DNA from: Planctomycetota bacterium | GTDB lineage: Bacteria; Planctomycetota; Phycisphaerae; WQYP01 | Direction: 5' to 3' | Assembly (NCBI GenBank): GCA_021852225.1 | Contig: JAJZOA010000133.1 | Span: forward strand, 1 to 11,441 | DNA length: 11,441 nt | Shown: positions 1 through 6,658 of the stretch, in pieces | How positions within the stretch are numbered: position 1 is the stretch's first letter | Layout of the letters: every line of letters begins with the position of its first letter | Notes under the pieces: generated by a model | Seen by the model: the letters and a program-made list of their open reading frames with translations, nothing else | What the model was told of the DNA's origin: nothing | Databases searched by the model: none | Translations under genes and position numbers: made by a program

Positions 1-176
1 TTGAAAAACTGATTGCCCGACACGAAGCGGAATTGCGAACCTGCGAGGAATCGTTTGCGGACCCGGCTATTGCCAGCGTACCGGCGAAACTTAAGCGCAC
101 ACAGGACCAATATGAACGCCTTCGCGGCGAACTAGCCCAGGCCATGGCCGCGTGGGAAATAAAATCTGAACAATGA
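1..176 (+). CDS. ABC-F family ATPase, C-terminal end (partial)
   Basis: The reading frame is open from base 3 to the TGA at 174-176 and gives 57 residues rich in Glu, Arg, Lys, Ala and Leu. It begins EKLIARHEAELRTCEE, contains a short break at FADPAIASVPAKL, and then a second helix ending in WEIKSEQ. Two charged helices joined by a short 'ADP' turn are the pattern of the C-terminal coiled coil of Uup-like ABC-F proteins, which are soluble ATPases with two nucleotide-binding domains that act on ribosomes or nucleic acid. No ATPase motif lies inside the window, so the family call rests on the helical tail only. The rest of the gene lies to the left of the window. Any other coiled-coil protein remains possible. 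Confidence 0.6.
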   Translation, partial: EKLIARHEAELRTCEESFADPAIASVPAKLKRTQDQYERLRGELAQAMAAWEIKSEQ

Positions 177-660
177 AACGATCGCGCGCCCGCGGAGCGC
201 TCGCCTACCCGCCGTTATTTTCCGCGCCATTCAAATGCCGCAGCGGTACCGGACTTGTGAAGTTCCAGCCCCCGCCCGCAGCCGATAACATGCACACATC
301 TACTTTGGAAATGGATGATTTTTCCGGAACTTTGCGGGCAATTGAAAATAATTTTTTATTTTTTCCACAAGGTCATATAACCGCGTATTGCCACTTCTTT
401 TAAACAGCGTGCCGATATTTTCAGACGCAATCCGGCGGCGGGTTCACGGCCACAAACTTGGCTTAAAAAAACGCTGATTTAGCGGACAAGAATCGCCGAA
501 GAAAGAGATTATAAGGAGACTGTGGAATTCGCAGACTCCGCTCTTCACCGCGATGGCGAAGCATCAGACTGCCGCGATGAGGCGCCCGAACCGGTCCGAA
601 TTTGTCAGGCCCGGTCGGATTTGCATACCGCCGGAACGCGTCTCTGGCAGGAGTTGTTTT
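177..660. other. Gene-poor stretch between ABC-F tail and prepilin gene
   Basis: No convincing gene is seen. A 76-codon frame at 173-403 overlaps the upstream stop by ATGA, but its translation becomes a Phe/Asn-rich read-through of the AT-rich run at about 340-366, so I do not call it. A Shine-Dalgarno-like AAGGAG lies at 513-518, three bases before a GTG at 522. That spacing is short, and the frame it opens overlaps the prepilin start out of frame. I see no clear terminator after the ABC-F gene and no clear -35/-10 pair for the prepilin gene. Confidence 0.5.
649..653 (+). promoter_or_regulatory. Ribosome binding site that sets the prepilin start
   Basis: AGGAG is followed by seven bases and then ATG at 661. 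The frame is open further upstream to an ATG at 553, but that ATG has no such site and would place 36 low-complexity, Arg/Pro-rich residues before an already long leader. I therefore take 661 as the start. Confidence 0.65.
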
Positions 661-2100
661 ATGATGGTCGATGCAAAATTGCGAGCACCGGCGTTCCGCG
701 ACCGGTTGACGGTCCGCCAAACGCCACCGGATGCCAGACGACATTCCAGAGGCTTCAGCCTGACAGAGTTATTGATCGCCGTGGCGATTGTCGGGATACT
801 GATCAGCCTTGTCATTGGCGGTTTGACGCGCGCCCGAGAATTGGCCCGTACGGCCGATTGCCTTTCCAACCTTCATCAGCTTGCCTTGGCTGCCAATGAA
901 TATGCAACGCACTATCGGAGTGCGATGCCCTCCGATTATTTCACACCCGCGGGGACCTGGTATCAGGAATTGAAATCTTTTGACACCAATATGGCCGGCA
1001 ATGTGATTTGCCCGGACGCGGCCACACCGTCGGGCGGCGTGGGTACGGCGAGTCTAGCCTGGGGTTCGATTAACATGTCGGGCCCGCCTTATTCACCGGG
1101 TTATCCCTGGTTGGCAAATACCGTGGCAAGCTATGGCTTAAACAAAAACGCCAGCCCGGGCGGCGGTGCGGGGGCGGTATCATCCCTGGGTTCCGCCACG
1201 TTGGGCGGAAATGATCAGTTCTACGGCAACGTGTATTCGGCCAGCAGCGTGTCGGGCGTGGGCGGTTCTTCAGTTCAGGGAAACGTTATTTCGGGGGGAT
1301 CTGTTTCGTTCAATGGAAATTCCGGCGTCAGTGGTTCAATTGAACAGAATGTTCAGGGACTTGAACCACCCAATGTGACTGAAATATACGATCAGATGGT
1401 CGCCTCAGACTCGCCATGGCCGGTTTCTTCACAGGGTGGTGGACAGGGTGGTTCCGGCGGCGCTGCGCTGGACTTCTCTATTCATCCAATACAAATTATC
1501 AACGGCGATTTTTCGCCAAAGGGTCAGATCACCATTATCGGATCCGGCACATTGCTGGTAAGCGGCAATGTGGATATTTCCGGCCAGTTTCCATCCAATC
1601 AGGCCGGCGGTTCGGTCAGCATGAACATTGTGGCGTTGGGAAATGTGGATTTTCATGGCCAAACCGCCATTAATGGAGATATCTATGCGGCAGGAAGCGT
1701 TTCATTTCATGGCGGCTATACATTGAATGGCATGGTGGTCACAAACGGCACTTTCACGGATCGCGGCAAAGGCACAATTGTGCAGGGTAATCTTCCAATG
1801 TTTGATCCCCGTGCGTATCAGGGCGCGCTGCTGCCCGATGAACCATTGTTTGCCGATGCCATCTGGGTGGATGCGGCACCGCAGTCGCTGGACCCGGTGC
1901 CAACCAATCTGAATATTGGCAATTCGACACTTTCCAATAACGATGAAATGGGCATTTTCTGCGTGAACCGGCATTTGAATCAGATTAACGTGGTCTATAC
2001 GGATGGGTCCGCCCACACGGTGCCGCTGGCCCAACTGTGGCAGCTTCGCTGGTCGCCGAATTTTACTCCGCATACGGTCACGGTGCCTTCATCCTGGTAA
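661..2100 (+). CDS. Prepilin-type protein with inserted beta-solenoid domain and H-X9-DG C-terminus
   Basis: The 479-residue product has a type IV prepilin leader: RG|FSLTELL with predicted cleavage after Gly31, Glu at +5, and a hydrophobic helix over residues 32-58. Prepilin peptidase would cut and N-methylate such a protein, which would then join a type II secretion or type IV pilus-like fibre. Cys67 followed by NLHQLALA and SYGLN at 157-161 match the body of planctomycete pseudopilins. PLFADAIWVDA at 395-405 and His438-X9-Asp448-Gly449 match their C-terminal part (H-X9-DG family). Between these, residues about 164-390 are rich in Gly, Ser, Asn and Val, with repeated GNV/GSV steps such as GNVDFHGQTAINGDIYAAGS. 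This suggests a right-handed beta-solenoid resembling bactofilins or PilX-associated DUF7305 domains. The gene appears monocistronic and is followed by a terminator. The substrate or fibre partner is unknown. Confidence 0.85.
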   Translation: MMVDAKLRAPAFRDRLTVRQTPPDARRHSRGFSLTELLIAVAIVGILISLVIGGLTRARELARTADCLSNLHQLALAANEYATHYRSAMPSDYFTPAGTWYQELKSFDTNMAGNVICPDAATPSGGVGTASLAWGSINMSGPPYSPGYPWLANTVASYGLNKNASPGGGAGAVSSLGSATLGGNDQFYGNVYSASSVSGVGGSSVQGNVISGGSVSFNGNSGVSGSIEQNVQGLEPPNVTEIYDQMVASDSPWPVSSQGGGQGGSGGAALDFSIHPIQIINGDFSPKGQITIIGSGTLLVSGNVDISGQFPSNQAGGSVSMNIVALGNVDFHGQTAINGDIYAAGSVSFHGGYTLNGMVVTNGTFTDRGKGTIVQGNLPMFDPRAYQGALLPDEPLFADAIWVDAAPQSLDPVPTNLNIGNSTLSNNDEMGIFCVNRHLNQINVVYTDGSAHTVPLAQLWQLRWSPNFTPHTVTVPSSW

Positions 2101-2135
2101 AATTGGCGATACGAAAAATTTATATATCAACACCC

Positions 2136-2169
2136 AAAGGCGACCGCACCATCAGCGGTCGCCTTTTTT
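2136..2169 (+). terminator. Intrinsic terminator after the prepilin gene
   Basis: A perfect 12-bp stem (AAAGGCGACCGC at 2136-2147 with GCGGTCGCCTTT at 2155-2166) encloses a 7-base loop and runs into six consecutive T on the + strand. It sits 35 bases after the prepilin stop. On the other strand the tail is only three T followed by GGGTG, so it should end accD transcription, which comes from the right, less efficiently. Confidence 0.9.
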
Positions 2170-2261
2170 ATTGTGTCCTGCAGAAATATTTTACAGGGAA
2201 TTGCAACGCAGGCGGTGAGAAACGCAAGTGACCATATCCCCCGCGGGAAGGCCGGGCGGTG

Positions 2262-3125
2262 TTATCTGCCGAAGAAATCAAACGCCCGTGCCAGCGTTGA
2301 TCGGAGTTCGGATCGCGGCACAATGCGGTCCACGAATCCTTTTTCGACCAGGAATTCCGCCCGCTGAAACCCATCGGGCAGTTCCACTTTAATTGTATTG
2401 GCAATCGTGCGAGGTCCGGCGAAACCAATCATTGCCTTTGGTTCGGCGTAAATAATATCGCCGAGCATTGCAAAACTTGCCGTTGTGCCGCCGGTAGTCG
2501 GGTCGGCCAGCAGGCTGATAAACAGTCCTCCGGCACGATGCAGCCGGGCCAGCGCCGCCGATGTTTTGGCCATCTGCATAAGGCTGGCGGTGCTTTCCTG
2601 CATGCGGGCACCGCCCGAGCAGGACACGATTACAAGGGGCAGATGCTCCGCCGTTGCCAGTTCAATCGCGCGGGTTATTTTTTCCCCCACCACTGATCCC
2701 ATTGAACCGGCAAGAAAGAAAAAGTCCATCGCCGCCAGAACCATCGGCCGGCCTTTTACAAACCCTTTTCCGGTAATTACCGCATCTGATGAGCCGGATG
2801 CCTTTTGGGCTTCCAGCAGTTGTTGTTTGTAACTCTTGCGAGCATTAAATGAAATGGGATCGGCGGACACCATCCGCTTGTCTATTTCTTCAAAAGTGCC
2901 GATGTCCACCAGCATGTCCACGCGCTGACGGGCACTAACGCGAAAATGATGACTGCATCGCGGGCAGCTATGGAAGTTTGCTTCCATTTCCTTGCGATAC
3001 ACCATTTCGCCGCAGCCCGGACATGCCAGCCAAAGTCCGGCGGGGACATCCACGTGCTTTCGCTGCGTGGTTATTGCTGATTGTTCAGACGCCTGGGTTT
3101 GAACCGAAGTCATCAGTTGGGTCAT
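2262..3125 (-). CDS. accD: Acetyl-CoA carboxylase carboxyltransferase subunit beta
   Basis: The 287-residue product catalyses, together with AccA, the transfer of the carboxyl group from carboxybiotin on AccB to acetyl-CoA. This forms malonyl-CoA for fatty acid synthesis in the cytoplasm. An N-terminal zinc ribbon is visible as Cys35-X2-Cys38 and Cys54-X2-Cys57, followed by HHFRVSARQRVDML. The crotonase-like core shows GSMGSVVGEKITRA, SGGARMQE, SLMQMAKTSAAL, DPTTGGTTASFAMLGD and EPKAMIGFAGPRTI, all typical of AccD. The usual F-M-G-G-S-M-G reads F-L-A-G-S-M-G here, a mild change. Length is normal for the family. The ATG at 3125 is preceded by AGGA with six bases between. accA is not in the window. 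The gene stands alone, with a candidate promoter about 140 bases upstream. Confidence 0.97.
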   Translation of the reverse strand: MTQLMTSVQTQASEQSAITTQRKHVDVPAGLWLACPGCGEMVYRKEMEANFHSCPRCSHHFRVSARQRVDMLVDIGTFEEIDKRMVSADPISFNARKSYKQQLLEAQKASGSSDAVITGKGFVKGRPMVLAAMDFFFLAGSMGSVVGEKITRAIELATAEHLPLVIVSCSGGARMQESTASLMQMAKTSAALARLHRAGGLFISLLADPTTGGTTASFAMLGDIIYAEPKAMIGFAGPRTIANTIKVELPDGFQRAEFLVEKGFVDRIVPRSELRSTLARAFDFFGR

Positions 3126-3260
3126 AGGTTATCCTGGCCTTCCATGCAAATAAGGATTCCGCAAGCACGATCCCCGTGCCTCCCGCTCCGCCTACCATGC
3201 ACCGGGCCAATTGCCCGCTAAACCGCAAGGCCAATTCTCTCCTCTCATTTCATGAGGACT

Positions 3261-3289
3261 ATGATAAGAAATCAGACTCGGCAAAGCAA
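3261..3289 (-). promoter_or_regulatory. Candidate sigma-70-type promoter for accD
   Basis: On the minus strand a TTGCTT (3289-3284) and a TATCAT (3266-3261) are separated by exactly 17 bases. The -10 matches consensus at five of six positions and the -35 at three of six. It would start a transcript around 3254 with a leader of about 130 bases before accD. This was assigned by eye only. Confidence 0.4.
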
Positions 3290-3405
3290 TGGTCCGCATG
3301 GCCGTTCGGGACAAAATGTCACACCGTTAGAATTCGCAGCGTCGGATTCAACCGCCCATTAGGTCTCCACGGCCAGACAAACGCGCAAAATACGAATCTG
3401 ATGAC

Positions 3406-3432
3406 AATATTATTCGTACTAGCGAATATATT
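3406..3432. promoter_or_regulatory. Inverted repeat touching the OsmC-gene promoter (possible operator)
   Basis: TATTCG (3411-3416) and CGAATA (3423-3428) form a 6-bp inverted repeat around TACTAG. With a one-base bulge it extends by four more pairs to 3406 and 3432. The right arm ends inside the candidate -35 element at 3431, a position suited to a repressor. No regulator gene lies nearby, so the binding protein is unknown, and AT-rich DNA can produce such repeats by chance. Confidence 0.3.
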
Positions 3433-3458
3433 GATTGTAAGCTATCTATCGTTATAAT
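3431..3458 (+). promoter_or_regulatory. Candidate sigma-70-type promoter for the OsmC-family gene
   Basis: TTGATT (3431-3436) and a perfect TATAAT (3453-3458) are separated by 16 bases in AT-rich DNA. Transcription would start near 3465, leaving a leader of about 113 bases before the ATG at 3578. Confidence 0.55.
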
Positions 3459-3577
3459 GCAATATAGGAATTAAATTACAATTAAGATTTGGACGGTCGT
3501 ATTAGGAATGCAATACTCTTAACATTAGAACACCGGGTGCCCGAAGTTGTAACGGCCCGTGTATTTGGAGAATTGAC

Positions 3578-3976
3578 ATGGCTACCGAGATTACCCTGAC
3601 CCAAGTCGGCCCATTCGCCATAGACGTCAAAGGACCGGACTGGACATTCCGCATCGACCTGCCTGTTAAAAGTGGTGGTACCGCCACCGGCCCCGGCCCG
3701 ACCGATCTTGTGCCGGCCGCACTGGCCGCCTGCGAAATGATGCTCGCCCTGCTGACCGCAAAGCAGCACGGTCATCCGCTGACAGGCATAGAAGCCGCAG
3801 TGAACAAAACATATGTGACTAATCCTTCCCGTCTGGGGGATATGACCGTTAAACTGAAAAATGTACTGTCGCAATTACCGCCCGAACTCCATCCGCGTGT
3901 CCGCAATGCGATCCACACCTGTCCGGTGCTTAAAACGCTGGAGCAACCGCCTAAGATTACCTCGGAAATCACTTGA
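3578..3976 (+). CDS. OsmC-family protein
   Basis: The 132-residue product fits the OsmC/Ohr superfamily, small dimeric proteins that typically reduce organic hydroperoxides with a pair of cysteines. The family signature GGTATGPGPTDLVPAALAAC is present at residues 33-52. The two expected cysteines are Cys52, at the start of the central helix, and Cys115 in the HTCPVLKTL segment. The His usually found after CPV (CPVHRTL) is Leu here, a variation seen in the wider OsmC group. Length is close to that of typical members. ATG at 3578 is preceded by GGAG with seven bases between. The gene appears monocistronic under its own promoter. Whether it detoxifies peroxides or another thiol-reactive compound cannot be told from sequence. 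Confidence 0.88.
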   Translation: MATEITLTQVGPFAIDVKGPDWTFRIDLPVKSGGTATGPGPTDLVPAALAACEMMLALLTAKQHGHPLTGIEAAVNKTYVTNPSRLGDMTVKLKNVLSQLPPELHPRVRNAIHTCPVLKTLEQPPKITSEIT

Positions 3977-4097
3977 ATTATAGTTCCCCGCGGCGGCAAC
4001 CGGTGCGGCAATCGCCGTTGGCCCACTGAATATCCGGCCAGGCCGATAGAGAGGCAACCTTGCCGGCATGGCTCTGGGCAAGCCGCAATATGAATCG

Positions 4098-4126
4098 GTG
4101 AAACAAATGTGAAAAGCCGCTATAAT
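4098..4126 (+). promoter_or_regulatory. Candidate sigma-70-type promoter for mnmA
   Basis: GTGAAA (4098-4103, four of six matches to TTGACA) lies 17 bases before a perfect TATAAT (4121-4126). Transcription would begin near 4133, about 60 bases before the chosen mnmA start. This argues against the TTG at 4135 as start codon, because the message would then have almost no leader. Confidence 0.5.
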
Positions 4127-4179
4127 CCGGCCGATTGTTCTGCCGGTCACGGCCCATTGGCCGCTGGCGCAAAACGTAC

Positions 4180-4184
4180 AGAGG
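4180..4184 (+). promoter_or_regulatory. Ribosome binding site that sets the mnmA start
   Basis: AGAGG is followed by seven bases and then GTG at 4192. The frame could be extended back to TTG at 4135, but those 19 residues are Arg-rich and unlike MnmA N-termini, which begin a few residues before the PP-loop. Confidence 0.6.
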
Positions 4185-4191
4185 TTTTCAA

Positions 4192-5436
4192 GTGCCCGCA
4201 AACGGGAAAACAGTGGTGATAGCCATGTCCGGCGGAGTGGATAGCTCCGTAGCGGCGGCGCTGCTGAAAAAGCAAGGATACAACTGTGTGGGCGTATTCA
4301 TGCGTCTGGGCAACGACCCGGCGGGTGCCGATGACGATACGCCCGTCGCCTGCGCCCCGCTTAAGCCTTCGGCCATGACCAGCGCCGGTGGTGGACCTAA
4401 AGCACACCATCAGGGCTGTTGTTCCACCGGAGATGCCGCCGATGCACGCTATGTGGCGGGGTTATTGGACATTCCATTTTATGCGTTGAATTTTCAGCGG
4501 GATTTTGGTGGCATCATTGATTATTTTGTAGGTGAATACAACCGTGGCCGCACGCCAAACCCCTGCGTCCGCTGCAACGAGTACCTGAAATTCGGCAAGT
4601 TGGCGCGTTATGCCCGCGCCCTGGGCGCGGATTATGTGGCCACCGGCCATTATGCCCGCATTCATCGCGATTCGAGTGGCGAAGTTGAATTATGGCGCGG
4701 CACGGATACCGCCAAAGACCAGAGCTATGTTCTTTTTGGCGTGCCGCCCGACGAACTTCCCCGCATGTTGCTGCCAGTTGGCGATTTTCCAAAATCAGAA
4801 GTGCGCGCCATGGCCCGCGAACTTGGCCTGCCGGTACATGACAAACCCGACTCTCAGGAAATCTGCTTTGTTCCGGACAACAATTATGTGAATCTTCTGC
4901 AAAAGCGTTCTCCGCAGACGCTTAAGCCCGGCAACATTGTGGATGCCTCCGGACAAGTCGTCGGACAGCACGCCGGACATCAGAATTTCACGCTCGGCCA
5001 GCGGCGCGGCGTGGGTGTGGCCTTCGGCTATCCGATTTACGTAACCGGAATAGACGCCAATTCCAACACAGTGCGTGTAGGCCCGCGCGAAGGCCTGTTG
5101 CATCGGGCTCTTTTGGCCAAGGAAGTGAACTGGCTGACAAACCGGCCGCAACGCCCCATTCGCGTCACGGCCAAGGTGCGCTATAACTCGCCTCCTGCCC
5201 CGGCCACCGCCGTACTCAACGGTGCCAATGAACTGCTGGTTGAATTTGATACTCCGGTTGCCGCCATTACACCGGGCCAGGCCGTGGTCTGCTATGATGA
5301 CCAGCGGCTTTTAGGTGGCGGATGGATTGACGCGGTCACCGACGATCTGGTACCCCACGCCGAAATGTTGTCCAATCGCCCCGGCGCGGCCATTGACAGC
5401 CCGCCTGCGATGGCACAGGAAATACAGACACCATGA
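4192..5436 (+). CDS. mnmA: tRNA-specific 2-thiouridylase MnmA
   Basis: The 414-residue product should thiolate U34 of the tRNAs for Lys, Glu and Gln. It adenylates the base and then transfers sulfur from a persulfide relay. The ATP-binding PP-loop SGGVDSS is at residues 13-19. Cys128 (NPCVRCN) and Cys225 (EICFVP) match the catalytic pair, equivalent to Cys102 and Cys199 of the E. coli enzyme. ATGHYAR, KDQSYVLF, KPDSQEICF and FTLGQRRGVG are all present, and the C-terminal barrel ends in LGGGWID. The protein is about 45 residues longer than E. coli MnmA. One cause is an Ala/Gly-rich insertion at residues 41-74 before GCCSTGDAADAR; the other is a 30-residue tail after the last barrel strand. GTG start, chosen from its ribosome binding site. 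The TGA overlaps the next gene's ATG. Confidence 0.96.
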   Translation: MPANGKTVVIAMSGGVDSSVAAALLKKQGYNCVGVFMRLGNDPAGADDDTPVACAPLKPSAMTSAGGGPKAHHQGCCSTGDAADARYVAGLLDIPFYALNFQRDFGGIIDYFVGEYNRGRTPNPCVRCNEYLKFGKLARYARALGADYVATGHYARIHRDSSGEVELWRGTDTAKDQSYVLFGVPPDELPRMLLPVGDFPKSEVRAMARELGLPVHDKPDSQEICFVPDNNYVNLLQKRSPQTLKPGNIVDASGQVVGQHAGHQNFTLGQRRGVGVAFGYPIYVTGIDANSNTVRVGPREGLLHRALLAKEVNWLTNRPQRPIRVTAKVRYNSPPAPATAVLNGANELLVEFDTPVAAITPGQAVVCYDDQRLLGGGWIDAVTDDLVPHAEMLSNRPGAAIDSPPAMAQEIQTP

Positions 5437-5711
5437 TCATTCCTTATGAAGAATTACGCCCGGACACGCTTCAATCCATCATTGAAGACTATGTCACCCG
5501 CCAGGGAGCCGTTCACGGCCACCAGGAAACGCCGCTGCCCGAAATGGTGCATGACGTCATGACCCAGTTGCGCGCGGGCAAGGTTGTGATCATGTTTGAC
5601 CAGGCCGAAGAAACCTGCGGCATTTTTACCGCACGGGACGCCCGGCGCATCGGCAGCGCCGAGACTCCTGACACGGATGATAAGCCGCCCGCCACCCAGC
5701 CAGATGACTGA
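5433..5711 (+). CDS. UPF0270 (YheU-like) family protein
   Basis: The 92-residue product begins MIIPYEELRPDTLQSIIEDY, followed by VTRQGAVHG and VMTQLRAGKVVIMFDQAEET. E. coli YheU shows the same order: IPW..L.P.TL..LIE.FV.REGTDYG, then VRRQL..GEAVLVWSE..ET. The function of this family is unknown to me. Residues 1 to about 72 form the family domain, and a Pro/Asp-rich tail of about 20 residues follows that YheU lacks. The ATG overlaps the mnmA stop by four bases (ATGA), and an AGGA lies 13 bases before it, so translation is probably coupled to mnmA. The overlap suggests, but does not prove, a role linked to tRNA modification or translation. Confidence 0.85.
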   Translation: MIIPYEELRPDTLQSIIEDYVTRQGAVHGHQETPLPEMVHDVMTQLRAGKVVIMFDQAEETCGIFTARDARRIGSAETPDTDDKPPATQPDD

Positions 5712-5751
5712 TCCCTTACGAACACAAGTTTGACCAAACGGAATTGGCCGC

Positions 5752-6594
5752 ATGAACACCCGATCTGAACTTTTTTCCACCCCGGCACCCCCGCCATCGG
5801 TCAATATGCCCGCGGCCCCACCGACCAATCCACTGCTGCTACGTTTTACGCAGGCGGAAATTGCGGACAAAACCGGACTGGTCCGTCAGATGCTTGCCAG
5901 CGTTTCGAGCCATTACACCAATCCCAATTTCACGTCGCTTCCGCCGGAGGACCTGCGATTTATTTTTGGCATGTATGACGCCATTTTTTTCCATCGCTGG
6001 ATTCAACAAACAGTGGCGGAAAAATCGGGCTTGCCCGTGGTCTTTCGACTTTCCCCGACGATGACCAGCGCCGGCGGCAAAACCATTACACGCCGCCGCC
6101 GGAACATGCTGGGCATGTCCCGGCCGGAATATGAAATCGCGGTTTCCGGACATCTCCTGTTCAGCAATTTCCGCGATCCTGCTGAATCGGTGAGCGTTGG
6201 TGGGCTGCATTGCCCTGACCGCATCAGCGCCCTTCAGCGGATTATGGAACATGAAATGATTCATCTGCTTGAATTGCTGGCCTGCGGTGAATCCAGTTGC
6301 GCAAAGCCCCGATTCAAAACACTTATTGCCAATATCTTCGGTCACACGCAATCACGGCATAACCTGGTGACGCCGCGCCAGCGCGCGGAAATTCATCACG
6401 CCATTCATGTCGGCAGCATTGTGGAATTTGAATCCGCGGGAAGGCTTCATCGCGGACGCGTGAACCGCGTCACCAGTCGCGCCACGGTGCTGGTGGATTC
6501 CCCGAATGGACCGCTCTATACCAATGGCGGCCGATATTTGAAATTTTATGTCCCGCTGCAATGTTTGCGCGTTGTCGAGGGCGATCTGGCATAA
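5752..6594 (+). CDS. SprT-like putative zinc metalloprotease with C-terminal beta-barrel-like domain
   Basis: The 280-residue product has a Pro-rich N-terminus (1-27). A SprT-like region of about residues 70-205 follows, with YDAIFFHRWIQQ, a TMTSAGGKT strand and the HExxH motif HEMIH at 167-171. Further on are SSC at 181-183, FGHT at 196-199 and His203. SprT/Spartan proteins cut proteins bound to DNA, but no such target can be read here. In SprT the third zinc ligand is a His in 'HG..F'; here the matching stretch reads SSCAKPRF, so the ligand may be Cys183 or may lie elsewhere. Residues 220-277 (VGSIVEFESAGRLHRGRVNRV ending in KFYVPL) look like a small SH3/KOW-like barrel that could bind nucleic acid. 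The gene follows the YheU-like gene by 40 bases on the same strand and may share its transcript. The ribosome binding site is weak. Confidence 0.75.
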   Translation: MNTRSELFSTPAPPPSVNMPAAPPTNPLLLRFTQAEIADKTGLVRQMLASVSSHYTNPNFTSLPPEDLRFIFGMYDAIFFHRWIQQTVAEKSGLPVVFRLSPTMTSAGGKTITRRRRNMLGMSRPEYEIAVSGHLLFSNFRDPAESVSVGGLHCPDRISALQRIMEHEMIHLLELLACGESSCAKPRFKTLIANIFGHTQSRHNLVTPRQRAEIHHAIHVGSIVEFESAGRLHRGRVNRVTSRATVLVDSPNGPLYTNGGRYLKFYVPLQCLRVVEGDLA

Positions 6595-6658
6595 CACAAG
6601 GTCCCGGGGTGAAGGCCAGGATTTGGCGACCGCTTTACTGAACGCGGCACTGGCGTGG

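Larger units (their letters stand above)
3126..3577. other. Divergent regulatory region between accD and the OsmC-family gene
   Basis: No gene is supported in these 452 bases. The left two thirds have ordinary composition, and the segment from about 3395 to 3490 is strongly AT-rich. It carries a candidate promoter for each flanking gene and an inverted repeat, listed separately. A 93-codon frame at 3176-3457 runs through both promoter segments and has no recognisable family or ribosome binding site, so I treat it as chance. Confidence 0.6.

Noticed and set aside
173..403. 76-codon frame whose ATG overlaps the ABC-F stop (ATGA)
   Set aside because: Its translation shows no domain and ends in read-through of an AT-rich intergenic run (IENNFLFFPQ). 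The overlap alone is not enough to call a gene.
522..899. GTG-started frame with AAGGAG three bases upstream, overlapping the prepilin start
   Set aside because: Spacing to the ribosome binding site is too short, the frame overlaps the well-supported prepilin leader out of frame, and the product is Cys/Arg-rich without a family. The 522-660 part might be a leader peptide, but I cannot support it.
3176..3457. 93-codon frame in the accD/OsmC intergenic region ending in a hydrophobic stretch
   Set aside because: It runs through both candidate promoters and has no ribosome binding site. The hydrophobic end comes from AT-rich DNA.
3477..3490. TACAATT resembling half of an OhrR operator upstream of the OsmC-family gene
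   Set aside because: The second half (AATTGTA) is absent, and such heptamers are frequent in this AT-rich segment.
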